This document shows, piece after piece, positions 37,922-48,960 of a DNA stretch of 64,000 bases. The position numbers and the translations under genes were made by a program. The stretch lies in the NCBI RefSeq assembly GCF_030272615.1, contig NW_026729150.1:108399-172398 (forward strand), read 5' to 3'. The DNA comes from Cryptomeria japonica (Eukaryota; Streptophyta; Pinopsida; Cupressales; Cupressaceae). The notes beneath the pieces are model-generated. The model was not told where the DNA came from. It did no database searches and was given only the letters and a program-made list of their open reading frames with translations. How positions within the stretch are numbered: position 1 is the stretch's first letter; each line of letters begins with the position of its first letter.

Positions 37922-38582
37922 TGTTAGTGTAGGTTTTTTTATTTTCCTTATGTTAGGGGTTATTTATTTTTCCTACACATATATTATTAAGCTTGCTTAG
38001 GTTATTAGGTGTGGTTAATATGAGGACACGTGGCGGAATACATTAGCTACATGTGTAACTCTCCACCTCACATGGGTAGTTGAGTTACACACCCTCTTTT
38101 GGCTTGTTGTGCCACCTCTCAGAACCACTATTTTTTCATTTCCTAAGTGGGTTATGGGGTAGTTGGGTTTCTCACCCTCTTTTGGCCTTATGTGCCACCT
38201 CTTATAACTCCTTTTTTGTTTTCATGTAAGGAGGTTATGCCACATGTTTTGACATTTACCAATTAGGTAGAAACCTCCCACCTTTTATGGGGTAGTAGGT
38301 AAAACCTCCCACTTTTTATGGAGGTGGGAGTTAATGCACCTCTTGGTTGTATATGCTATTATTTTTCTATATAATAAGCAATATACTCTCACCTTCACTA
38401 GTTAAGTGATAGCTCAGTGAGAGTCTTCTCTAAATTCTCTTCTTTATCTCTAATTTTCTCTCATATCAGATTTATCTTCATTCAGCTATTTTGATCTTCG
38501 ATCATCCATTGCTTGGAGTTGCATTTGATCTATGACCAACATCAGATCCTAGCTCGATTCTTGCTTCTCATAGAATTTAACA
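37922..38582 (+). repeat. 3' LTR of the complete Copia
   Basis: 661 bp, from TGTTAGTGTAGG to GAATTTAACA. Differences from the 5' copy include CGG to CAG, CCGAC to CCAAC and CTGGC to CTAGC, most of them transitions. Confidence 0.95.
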
Positions 38583-38587
38583 GTAAT
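38583..38587. repeat. Target-site duplication GTAAT, right
   Basis: Partner of 31938-31942. Confidence 0.9.
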
Positions 38588-39186
38588 TGTTGTAGTTACA
38601 AAACTAACTCACATGACAATCCCATGATGCAAGCAAAGGTTGTGGAATCTATATACCTACCAATTCATTTTATTAAAAGTGTCTAAAGATTTCTCACCAA
38701 ATTTTTTATGTCCATAACCTGCAATCATTATAAACCATGATACCACATTTCTTTGAGGCATTTAAGAAGTTCAAGGGCATTGTGTACGTTTCAATAATTT
38801 GCATACTTGTAGAGTATTGTGGGAGTTACAAATACAATAGCTGACAAAATTTTCATTCTACTATGATGGAGGTCCTTACATTGTTTCAAACTCTCATTTT
38901 GACATAGATTGGGAGGATATCGACATAGTTTGGGTAGTTTAGTTGTATGCTTGTCAAGTTATTTTGGTTGATATGTGCATATCAAAAGATAGTAAACTGA
39001 TATCTGAATTTCCATAGCTTTGTGAGTATTGAAAATGTGACCATTCCATATTTTAAATTTTCCCTTTTATCCTTCACAATCACCTAACTTAGAGTTAGAT
39101 AAAAGCTGGTGAGAATGAATTCTGCAAAGTTGATAATAAGATACCAATGAGATCACTAAACCCAAAATATGAGACAAACAAACTCA
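38588..39186 (-). repeat. 3' LTR of the split element, second part
   Basis: Continues the LTR interrupted at 31942 and matches about 41105-41708. Shared words include GTTACAAATACAATAGCTGAC. Homology stops after AAACTCA, which gives the LTR a TG start on the minus strand. Confidence 0.7.
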
Positions 39187-40344
39187 CGTGATAGGTATGA
39201 AATTTGTGAGAATAACTTCACAATATGTGGTTAAGTAGTCAAACTAATCTTCTTGGTTGTAAACAACCTACAGTAAACCCCATTACTACTTTAGGTACAT
39301 AAAAAGTCTTCTTCCTTCACCTCTTCCAGCACTTAGCTAGTGGACTTGCCGATCTCCTTCGCTAAGTGTGCCCTCTTCTCTTCTTCCCTCTCCTAGACTC
39401 ACATCCATTGTATACCATCCTCCTTTTCCAAAGGCATTCCCCTCTCTTTTTCTCCTTTGTGGGATCCAACCCACTATCAACCAACCTCCTTGACAAAATC
39501 TCACTGGTATTATCCTCTATTAGTTCCTCACACAAAGACTCCACAACCCCATACAAATATACAACATTCATTTCCACTTTCTACAACTTTGACATGCTCA
39601 TATACAATATCTACTTGCATTTAAAATTCATCCTTATTCATCTTTATTTTGCCAAAATCAAAAAACTTATTTACCTCCTCAGCCACTACAATATCTTCTT
39701 TATCACCTTCTATTGCAACTATAACTTCTTCAGGTAGCTCAAATCCATTTTCTTTCTCATCTTTACTCAGCACAATCTGTTCTGTGAGAAATGTACCATC
39801 CTCTTCTGGTTCTTGATCAACCTTTTCTATGACCTTTACGTTCTAACCTTCATCTTCTACCTCAATCTATGAGGTATTTTCTTCTCCATCACTTTCATTC
39901 ACCAATTGATGGTCCACTACAACCATTTTCTCTTCTTGTCTTTCTTCATTTGTCTTTTCACTAGTGTGAGTTGCTCTCATATCTTTTGCCTTTTTATTGC
40001 AACTATCCTTTCTCATCTCTCTCTTTATCCCTTCCAAGGCATCTCATGCCTCTTGCCTCAATTTTTGTGCTTTCCTCTCAAATATAGTCATCCATCTCTT
40101 CTTTCCCCTTTTCTCTAACATGAGGATTATAAAAACCTAACAAATAAAAAACCCTCACTTTTTCTTTATTTTCTCCATCAATTACTTTCAGTCTTCTTAG
40201 CTCTCACTATTGCAAGACTCCTCCAAACTTCCACCAGTTTCTCAACCTCCTATCATACTCTCACTGCTTTATTCTCTTCCCACTCTCAGGTCCTAGCATA
40301 GGCTGCCTTACGTTTGATGCTTTGCCTATACACTCAAAACCTTT
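39187..40344 (-). pseudogene. Decayed Glu/Lys-rich frame of the split element
   Basis: Read on the minus strand from about 40320 to 39370, translation gives a broken acidic sequence, rich in Glu, Asp, Lys and Val, with several stops. It has no zinc knuckle, protease or RT. It is probably what remains of a Gag-like protein of a non-autonomous element. Plus-strand frames here (for example 39366-39737) are pyrimidine-rich shadows. Confidence 0.35.
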
Positions 40345-40357
40345 GGTTCTAATACCA
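40345..40357 (-). promoter_or_regulatory. Primer-binding site of the split element
   Basis: The minus strand reads TGGTATTAGAACC, two bases from the LTR end at 40360. It differs from the usual TGGTATCAGAGC by a C-to-T change and an inserted A. Confidence 0.6.
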
Positions 40358-40359
40358 TT

Positions 40360-41709
40360 TGATGCAAGGAAAAACCTTCTCTTGAGCATTCAAATACAAA
40401 ACATAAATCTACATTGGTAGATTCTCTCTTCTCTCATATTACACAAAAGATTGCAGCAAGCAACAAAGTCTACTTCAAATTAAAAATTAATATTAGGAAC
40501 AAATTCAATTATGTTTGACCTCTTCAATGACCTTCCTCACAAATTTTGAAACTCACTCTTTTCTTCTACACAACCATTGACACAAGTGCCTTCTTCCTCC
40601 TACCCTATGAAGCCCCACTTTCTCACTTTCTCAACCCACACTTACTCACCATGCTACCTTGCGTTGTTTCCCTTCCTCCTTGTATCACACATACTCTTTC
40701 ACCACCAATTCAAGCTCTATCAAATAGCTGAATACATTGATGGATATCAAATTCCTTGCTCAATGAAGATGCACCATCATTTTTTATTCTTCCTTAGTTG
40801 GTGTCCTTTCTCATTCCTTTTACTAATTTTTTCTTTCTATTCAATTCATATTCCTTTGAGTCCATTCATCACTAGAGGGTTGAATAGTTAATGCAAGACA
40901 TTTCAAATGCATGTCATTTTTCTTTTGTATTAAAACATTTAGAATGCATTCATTTGGTCGGCTAATTGATGAATGTGCTTTTCAATCAATGTCATTCAAA
41001 TTGTCATTTGATTGGCCTTCTTTCCTTCAAACCCCTATAGTCTATTTTCTTGCTAAATAGTTTCAAATTAACATCTGGAAATTGTATTTGATGCAATTTT
41101 TTTTACTTACAAAATTAACTCACATGCATACCGTATGATGTAGGCAAAGGTTTTGAAATCTATAATCCTGCTAATTCATTTTTCTTAAAAGTGTGTAGAG
41201 CCTTCTACCCATATTCATTTTATGTATACCCTAAAAATATTGTAAACCACAATACCACATTTCTTTGAGGCATTTAAGTAGTTCACAGTATTTGTCTATG
41301 TTTCCACAATTTGCATACATTTAGACTACGGTGGTAGTTACAAATACAATAGCTGACAAAATCTTCTTTCTCCTTCAATGGAGGTCCTTACTCTATTTCA
41401 AGCTCCCATTTTGACACAAATTAGGAGGATGGCGATATAGGTTGTGTAATTTAGTTGTATGCTTGCCAAGTTCTTTTCCTTGAGATCTATTTTGTGCATA
41501 TCAAAAGAGAGTAAACCAATATATGAGTCAGATCCATATAGCTTTCTGAGTGTTCAGTGTGACCATTATGTATTTTAAACTTTCTCTTTTATCTTTCACA
41601 ATTACCTAACTTAGAATTATATTGAACATGGTGATAATGAATTTTGTAAAGCAAATAAGAAGATTCCAATGAGACTATTGAACTAAAAATTTGAAACAAA
41701 TAAACTCAA
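40360..41709 (-). repeat. 5' LTR of the split element (1.35 kb)
   Basis: Its plus-strand start TGATGCAAGG lies next to the primer site and it ends AAACTCA, giving TG...CA on the minus strand. It matches the interrupted copy on the left throughout, with many differences and small indels. Confidence 0.65.
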
Positions 41710-41755
41710 AGAATTTGTTTTTTTTGGTGTTGATCGCATATGAGTTGGCATGCCT

Positions 41756-42568
41756 CTACACCACCTTCACATCTCTAAGCACAACTCACTGCTCACAAAC
41801 CTCATGAAGGTAAACAAGAGAAAAGGCTATATTTGAAATACTATAGTACCTTCAATCCCAATCCATGATACTCTTTGTCTTTGCAAATAAATAGTTATCT
41901 AGACTTTCATTTGGTAAGAATTAGTGGACCAAAGAAATTTGCCTCTTTGGTGGCTCCACCCCAAGAGTTGTATGGTGTCTTAGCTTACTGATTATGGTAA
42001 CTTTTGAAACACTTTATTTCCTTCCTTGTTTCTATTGTGTAAGCAGAAGCATAAACTTAGAAGATCAAATATTGTAGCACAAATTAGTTGTAAAGAAATA
42101 ATGAAAAGAATAAAATGGAATAATAGAACAAACATAAGAAGCTAATTTATGGGAAGTAAAACCTTGACAAAACATCAATAAAATATCCATCGGACAAGGT
42201 GTCAATATTCTTATTATTCAAAAAAAACAATTACAATCCTCACAATTGTTGCTATCATAATTTCTCTTGCAATCTACAATTCTATAACTGCTCTTGCAAT
42301 TTGAATACCTAAATATAGGTAAAACATGTGTTATTCCTCAAGACAACAAAGATATATAGAATATCCTCAAAATGACAACCATCACTAAACATAGATAAAA
42401 CCTATTTTATTCCTTTAAGAAAATTAGAAATTTTCTTTTAAAGATTAAAAACTATTTTCTTTCTTAAAAAATAAGATATAATTTATTTATTTATTTTTGT
42501 TTTATTGGTGAATTGTTATCACAATCGTAATGGTTTCGAACCCTTAGATATTCTCTTCATACCCACAA
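41756..42568 (-). pseudogene. Kinase-domain relic of a lectin receptor kinase
   Basis: Plus-strand 41756-42032 and 42533-42568 match about 27009-27320 of the intact kinase gene in the same orientation. Shared words include CATGAAGGTAAACAAGAG, AATAAATAGTTATC and CCCTTAGATATTCTCTT. The piece covers part of the kinase N-lobe to just before the HRD loop. It has small deletions and stops, so it is dead. It is interrupted by a 500-bp insertion and cut off on the right by a Copia fragment. With the 3'-end relic at 29199, this makes three lectin-kinase copies in 16 kb. Confidence 0.8.
42033..42532. mobile_element. 500-bp insertion with GTTTC target duplication
   Basis: It interrupts the kinase relic exactly. 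GTTTC precedes it (42028-42032) and follows it (42533-42537), and the intact gene has GTTTC once. It starts TATTGTGTAAGC and ends CAATCGTAATG, with no clear terminal inverted repeat or TG...CA ends. It holds no coding frame. A solo LTR with worn ends or a small non-autonomous element would fit; I do not recognise the family. Confidence 0.65.
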
Positions 42569-43969
42569 ACTATGAAAATGTAAATGCCCATACCGGAGAT
42601 GCCATAACCAACTTGAATCCTCATAAGCCATATTTGCCAAACTTTTGTTATGTTCACCAAACCTCAAGGGGAACATCCTATTTCTTGTCATAGGAACAAC
42701 AGTGATCACCCTATTATCCTTATTCTTATCATAGATAGTACAAGTCTTATTCTCAAAGACTACTTTATAATTTTTCTCACATAGCTGCCCAACACTTAAC
42801 AAATTGTGCTTCAATTGTGGAGTATAATAAATATCATGAATACTCTTTATACCTTCTTTTGTTTGGACCTCCATAGCTCCTTTGGCAGCAACCTCCAATG
42901 ATTTATCATCACCAAGCTGGATCTTGCATTTGAAACTTCCATCCTTTGTTGAAAACAATTTCTCATTTCCTGTCATATGGTTAGAGCATCCAGAATCTAG
43001 GTACCAAACATCTTTAATAATATTTTCACCCTTGGCATAAGATAAAAATAAGTGATCAGGAGGATTCTCACTACTTTCTTGAGCATAGTTAGCACTTTTA
43101 CCTTCTTTCAATCTGCATTCTCTTTCAAAGTGGCCATACCTATTACAATGGTAACATTGAACATTTTTCTTATCAAATCTGCCTCTACCTCTTCCTCTAA
43201 AACCACCACTTCCTTTTGAGCCACCTCTTCCTCTACCTCTTGAAGAATTTTGGCTTTGCCCTTTACCTTGGCCTTGATTGATTTTGGCACTACTACTGCT
43301 TGCATCTTCATTTTTTGTGATGAGCAATTTAGAGGAAAATGCTTTCTCTACACCTTCAAAAGAATCTTTCAATCTTTCTTCATGAGACATCAAGGATCCA
43401 ACCAGTTGATCAAACTATAGTTTTTTCAAATCCTTGCTTTCTTCTATGATTATTGCTACATGATTCCATCTGGGTGTCAAAGATCTCAACACCTTTTTTA
43501 TCAAAACTTCATTGCTTACAATTTCTCCAAGTGTAGCCATTTTATTGACCACATCTTTGACTCTGACACAATAATCACTTATACTTTCAGCTTCTTGCAT
43601 CTTCAAATTCTTGAACTCTCGCTTCAATGTCTGAAGCTTGACCACTTTAACTTGATCACTACCCTGGTAAGCTTCTTGTAGAGTCTTCCAAGCATCTTTG
43701 GCAGTTGATGCTCCTGATATTCTTGGAAATAAGCTCTTATCAAGAGCTATCTGAATGTGAAACAAAGCTTGAGCATTCCTTTTCCTTGCTTCCTTTCTTG
43801 TTGTTTTTTCATTGCCTGTAAGGGCATTCCAATTAGTTGGCTCTTGATAACCTGATTCAATAATCTCCCACAAATCTTTTCTAATAAAAAAGGTCAGCAT
43901 CTTAATGCACCAATAATCATAATCATTCCCATCAAATTCTGGAACGGGCATATGGTTAGAATTCGACAT
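42569..43969 (-). pseudogene. Copia gag-protease fragment
   Basis: The frame starts MSNSNHMPVPEFDG at 43969 and runs on the minus strand to the break. Gag has the 'YDYWCIKM' region and a retained zinc knuckle (CYHCNRYGHFEREC), preceded by an Arg/Gly-rich stretch. The protease shows 'LDSGCSNHMTGN'. One stop (TAG) at 43415-43417 interrupts gag. The same stop is present at the same place in the copy at 58594. The frame ends in the pre-integrase zinc region 'LWHLRYGHL'. Confidence 0.88.
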
Positions 43970-44038
43970 GATTAACTTTGGAAAAATTTCAACAATAAAA
44001 CTTTAACCCAAAACAATTTTACCTGCTCTGATACCACT

Positions 44039-44520
44039 TGTAGAATTTTGAACCTGACCTATCCTCTATGAACCAACTGATTAGCAAACAATAACAACAA
44101 AAAGAAGAAAACACCAATATCTCTATTGAAGCTTAATTAAAAAATTACATAGAGGCTGTATATATAATGAATTTGCAGTCTAGAAGAATAAATAATAACT
44201 ACAATTCTAAATATATTCCTAGCTTTGCATGGAAAGCTACTAAGGCTCTCAAACTAAAAAAACAAAACTACTCCCTAAATTAAGAATACAATAAGTGCAT
44301 GCACAACATGCTTTATTTACTAAAAACAAACTCATGCAAAAAGAAAAACTAAGAATAGTCCTAAGGATTCATGCATGCTGGAGTACATGCTTTATTTGCA
44401 TGAATAAACAAAAAAAAACTATTAACTAAAAATAGCTTATGCATGGTGATGAATGGATAGCTTCATGTCCAAACTGGAGTTGCATTGAGCTGCATGCTAG
44501 AGCAGCATCACTTATCAAAA
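44039..44520 (-). repeat. LTR of the truncated Copia
   Basis: About 482 bp starting TGTAGAATTTTGAACC on the plus strand. It is alignable over its length with 54599-55086, except for the missing ~75-bp block. The far edge is approximate because the TG end is mutated. Confidence 0.8.
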
Positions 44521-46699
44521 AATCTCCTACTCCTTCCATTTTGCCCACGTGTTAGTTTTTTTACAGATAGTTTGTTTCTATTTGGCTTGATATCTCCAAT
44601 GTCTATTTAGTTATAAAATATATTACTCCTAATAAATCAAATATATTAATAGAGATTTATATAATATGCTCAAACCTTACATTACAATGAATTAAACTCA
44701 ACTTAAATTTTGACAAAATGCCCTAAACAAAAGGAACATAAAGGTAGCTACAATTTTAATCTATGGTCTCCGAACATCTATAGTTCATAGTAAACTTATC
44801 AACATTAACAACTGTAAGCAATATTCAACAAATCTACAACAAATCTGTTATAATCTAGGTTGTGAGAGGATCAAAGTTATAATTTCTGCAACAAATCTAC
44901 TAAAATTACACATAATTTAAGTATAAAATGTGAGAGAAAGAATAGAAAGAGGAAAAAAAAACATATCAGAGGTGCTTGTGAAGCATTCTGAGTGAAAAGA
45001 CAGAATACTTCAGTTGGATCAAATGACCACCAAGATTTTATAACAAACTAAAGATATATACATTCCACAGTTTTTGTTAATTATAATTGTCAAGTATGCT
45101 AAGTTCTTTCAGGCACAATTTACTAACATCTACATCCCATCAGAAAACATTGCAAGATGGTAGATACATGCATGGTAATTGAAAGGCAATATTGCATATA
45201 TGATTATAATTCATCAGAGCATGCCTAGCCCATTGACATAGACAATCAATTTTTTATATATAAGAATTGTTGCAATATCTTAAAAGTTGTGTTTTGCAAT
45301 GGAAATTGGCCTTCTTTGACCATTCTTTTTCTTTCCTGTTGCATATATCTATAAAGTAATAGATCAGATAAATCCTAATTTTAAACCAATTAAACTGTCA
45401 TGTACTCATAACAAATGGACATACATATATACATATAACACTAAAATGATTCTTCTTATTCACTATCTTTGTATTTTTCATTAGCTTTCGATCCACAGTG
45501 TTACAGGCTCCTCCCATATTTCAGTCTAAAGGCTAATTAATTGCTAAAAAGGTATTTGAATTTACAATCTTCTATTTATTTGGGCCATTGCTGGATTTTT
45601 TTAAAATAAATGTTTCTATCTTTTAAATAAAAAATTGATATCTAGTGTTATAATCTTCCAACAATAGATTATAAAATCTTTGTTTTCATTGAGTTTAAAT
45701 TGCAATAAATTATATTTTTTAATAAAAATAATTACATTCTAATTCAATGGACCACTCAACTCCTAACCAGAATTCTTAGCAGCTAAAAAAACTTTGAAGA
45801 CATTATTTGGGTCTTTTGCACTGTGGTCTTAAATTTTCTTTGCAATTTTGTCATGTATTTGTAAGAAAAACCAATTTGTTTTCCCTTACATTTCCTCTGA
45901 TCTTTTATAATTTAGTTTTTCCAAGCATTGATAGCATCTAACAGTCAAACTGTACTTTCAGGCTGGCGGCTGGCATTTTATTCACGTAAGTAGATATTTT
46001 AGTATAAGAGCTCTTTTTCCAGGTCAAGAGGGCTTTTGTAAGTATCTTGAGTTCAGTTCCAAACTTTCATATTGTAATTTTCCATTCTTAATGATTATTC
46101 ATTATTTACAATTCTAGAATAGTGGGAGAACTTGCAAGAAACCAAGCTGATTGGTTTCATAGGTAACCAGTTAAATACTATCAAAAATTCTATTGTATTT
46201 TTCATATGATGGTCTGATTTTCTATAAAATTTTGAAATATTGTTAAAGCGTATATATAAGATTTCATTTGGTCAAAATATGTATAATTTCCTCGTATTGC
46301 CTTCATTAATTCTTCCTTTGGGTTAAACAATTTGTCTTCCTTTATATTTATCATGTCATCTAAACAGTCATCTATTAGGCAATTTGTGAATTTTTGTTGA
46401 TATGTCAATCTTAAAGAACTTTGATACTCAGAAAGTAAAAACTTTGAAAAAAAGTTTAACTAAAATATGTAAAATGTTTCATTTGCTTTTTTGATTTATT
46501 TAATCAATTGTGAGTACTAAAAAGGAATAAAAAGGAAAGTTGTTAATTATAGTCAAAGGCAAAGGTTTATATAATAGATTTGAAAATATGTACATATTCC
46601 TCAAGCACTCTACATTTTGTTTTACCATTGCGCATCCAAAATTCAAAAGAAAAAGTATGTTTGAAACAAGTATTACTATAACTTTAAATTTGTAACCTG
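44521..46699. other. AT-rich spacer
   Basis: No coding frame, repeat or transposon end is recognised. It may include the left end of the Helitron-like element that follows, but no terminus is visible. Confidence 0.4.
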
Positions 46700-47375
46700 C
46701 AATCATGTTGCAAAATCAAATTTAATGGAAACAACGGTTTTGAAAACAAATATTATTGTAATTTGAAATTGATGTTTCATTCTATTCTTATACTTCTTAG
46801 TAATTATGAATACTGATATGTTACTATTAATTGCAAATAGCAGCAACATTTGACACAAGGAACAAGTCTAGCAAATTCTCAATCACCATATTAAAAGGTA
46901 GGTTTTTTCACACATTTTCTATTCCTTATAGTTAGCAGTCTATAATTTCCATTCATGTTGCAAAATTAAATTTTAAGGAAACAATTGTTTTGAAGACAAA
47001 TATTACTATAATTTGAAATTGATGTTTTATTGCTTCTTGAATTTGAAGAATTACTATGATAAAATCTAGCATGTTAAATTCAAATATGCATTGATATTAA
47101 ATCTAGTTAGGTAACAATAAAAAAAGAAGATTGCTTTCCTGACAATTATATTATAGTGATAGTGTCAATTTTGTTAACTAGGAGAAGACATCATAAGTAG
47201 GGAGAGTTCTCGTCAAATAAAATAAGAATTATACTATATGAAAAAATAGTTAGCGAACAATAAAAAACAAAGATCGGTTTGCTTACAATTATATCATACT
47301 CACAATATTGATTTTGTCAACTAGGAGAAGATATCACAAGGGAGACAGACTCCTAGTAACAAAGAAACAAAATTT
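46700..47375. repeat. Diverged tandem duplications upstream of the Helitron-like genes
   Basis: About 80 bp with CATGTTGCAAAAT and TATAATTTGAAATTGATG occurs at 46705-46785 and 46951-47030. A second unit with CTAGGAGAAGA followed by ATCA occurs at 47100-47220 and 47250-47370. These may be subterminal repeats of the Helitron-like element. Confidence 0.6.
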
Positions 47376-47439
47376 GTAATTTCTAGCTGCATATACATCA
47401 TACTTGCAAGATCTCACTTCCTATTGAGTAACACACCAA

Positions 47440-48251
47440 TTGTGTATTTCTCTAGACAAACAAAAAACAGAAATTATTGACATAGACAACTACAAGATTA
47501 CAAGCAAACCTCAAATTGTCATCATTGACAATGTACTACAAAAGGAAGGACTATATAGAATAAGTATATCTACATACAATATTGGAGATTTCTTATTTGA
47601 CTCATTATCATATCTACTAAACCATCAATACAAATCAACGCAACTGCAAATCGGAACCATTGACTACTTCTTTAGTTGCCTTGCAAAAGGTGAAATAGAA
47701 GCAATCAACTCATATGACTATGAACTAAATCCTCAAACTCTATATGAATTACACAAAATACTAGATCTCAAGACATACATTCGAAGAATGCGACTGCCTG
47801 CAAAACCAACTACAACTGACCAAGAGATTGGATTAGGGGAGACATATTTTGTATACAATGGCTATCCAAGTGGTTAAATATACAAATATGTCTCTAGTCA
47901 ATGTCCATAGGGAAAATGTACTACCATTCCAATCCATTACCAAATACAGAATCATATTCCATCCTCTTCCATGATGCAAATTCTTTTACAAGACATTTTG
48001 AACCACTTTTAAGATTCAAAACACAAAATCTGCAATTCCAACAAAGCATAACACTGAGAGAAGTTGAAAAATATATCAAAACTAATACAAAGGAAAAACT
48101 AATCAAATGTACAAAAAGGAAAAGGTCAAAAAATAGTAACATAAGTAAAAAAATGAAAAGCCCAGAAAATATCAACACAACTACACCTGAAGAAGACAAC
48201 AGACTAAAAAGCAACTCCCAACCAATATTTTCATTGTGCCAATTGAAGTAA
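47440..48251 (+). pseudogene. OTU-protease-like domain of the Helitron-like element
   Basis: Two open pieces with a change of frame near 47877 read like an OTU cysteine protease. The first has 'NIGDFLFDSLSYLL' where the family has a D-G-x-C-L-F motif; the catalytic Cys position is Phe (TTC, 47590-47592). The second carries 'RHFEPL', matching the catalytic-His motif (His at 47994). OTU domains are known in some Helentrons, where their role is unclear. The loss of Cys and of frame shows it is inactive. The piece ends in a Lys-rich stretch. Confidence 0.5.
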
Positions 48252-48350
48252 TTGATTAGAAGTACCAAAGAACATGAAACAATGGAACTAGTAGAACCAC
48301 GAAAAGTGGAACATACAAAGACAATCTTGAATTCCGAAGATCAATAACAA

Positions 48351-48960
48351 ATGCAAAACAACCATAGACCAATATGTACAAGTTCGAAAAAGAGGAGAAC
48401 ACTATCACCAATACAAATTTTCCAAAGTACAATCCTAGACACACCAAAACATGAATGTTCAATTTGCCAAATACTATGTTTCAACAAAGACATTAAAATT
48501 TTCACAAAAAAACAAAAACATACATACAACAAACTACTCAAATCCAATAATGTTGTATTAGCAAATTCAATTTGTCACATATGTCATATTGCATTAAAAT
48601 AATCAGTTGTACCTAACTATGCTACACCACATAATATCCAAACCAATAAACCATTGTAATATGTACAAATATGATCACAACTAGAAGAACGCCTTGTTTC
48701 ACTTAGAATTGCATTTGCCCAAATTTGGGAACTAGGATACAAAACATTTCAAATGGGATTAACACGTTCTATCATCAATGTTCTAGTTAACATGAACATT
48801 AAACAAAAAGCATTGCCAAAATCAGTTGGCAGTACATCAACAATTGTTATATCTCTAAAAAGAGGCTTGGAATATAAAAATGTATTTCAAAAACGAATGG
48901 TGCAACCAAATATGATTATGCAAGCTCTTGACCAGTTAACAAAAAACTACACTATTCAGA
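48351..48960 (+). pseudogene. N-terminal domain of the Helitron-like Rep/helicase
   Basis: Paired cysteines ('CSICQILC' and 'CHICHIAL') suggest a zinc-binding unit. Stops near 48600-48672 follow, and then a conserved block: 'LEERLVSLRIAFAQIWEL', 'INVLVNMN', 'ISLKRGLEYKNVFQ'. This arrangement matches the domain that precedes the Rep part in animal-type Helitron polyproteins (catalogued as DUF6570, as I recall). It continues, with a change of frame near 48970, into the Rep region. Confidence 0.6.

Larger units (their letters stand above)
31943..38582 (+). mobile_element. Complete Ty1/Copia retrotransposon, 6.64 kb
   Basis: It has 661-bp LTRs at both ends, a GTAAT target duplication, an initiator-Met primer site, a gag-pol frame in Copia order (Gag, protease, integrase, RT, RNase H) and a polypurine tract. 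The LTRs differ at roughly 18 positions by eye (2-3%), mostly transitions, so it is younger than the element it split. The coding frame has no frameshift but seven stops, so it is inactive. Confidence 0.95.
31217..41709 (-). mobile_element. Decayed non-autonomous LTR element, split by a Copia insertion
   Basis: Two direct copies of about 1.3 kb flank 1.17 kb of internal DNA. The right copy is 40360-41709. The left copy is 31217-31942 plus 38588-39186, interrupted by the Copia at 31943-38582. The right copy begins TGATGCAAGG. Next to it on the internal side, the minus strand reads TGGTATTAGAACC (40345-40357), close to the initiator-Met primer site TGGTATCAGAGC. This sets the orientation as minus. 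The internal region has no RT or integrase. The left copy lacks about 40 bp at its outer end, so no target duplication can be tested. Confidence 0.6.
42569..44520 (-). mobile_element. Truncated Copia element (5' half only)
   Basis: On the minus strand: a 5' LTR (44520-44039), an initiator-Met primer site TGGTATCAGAGCAGG, gag, protease and the start of integrase, then an abrupt end at about 42569 in the kinase relic. It is closely related to the complete copy at 54599-59502. It lacks an insertion of about 75 bp present in that copy's LTRs. RT, RNase H and the 3' LTR are absent. Confidence 0.85.

Noticed and set aside
39366-40118. Plus-strand frames of 70-123 codons
   Set aside because: Pyrimidine-rich, Ser/Phe/Leu-heavy translations opposite a decayed minus-strand frame.
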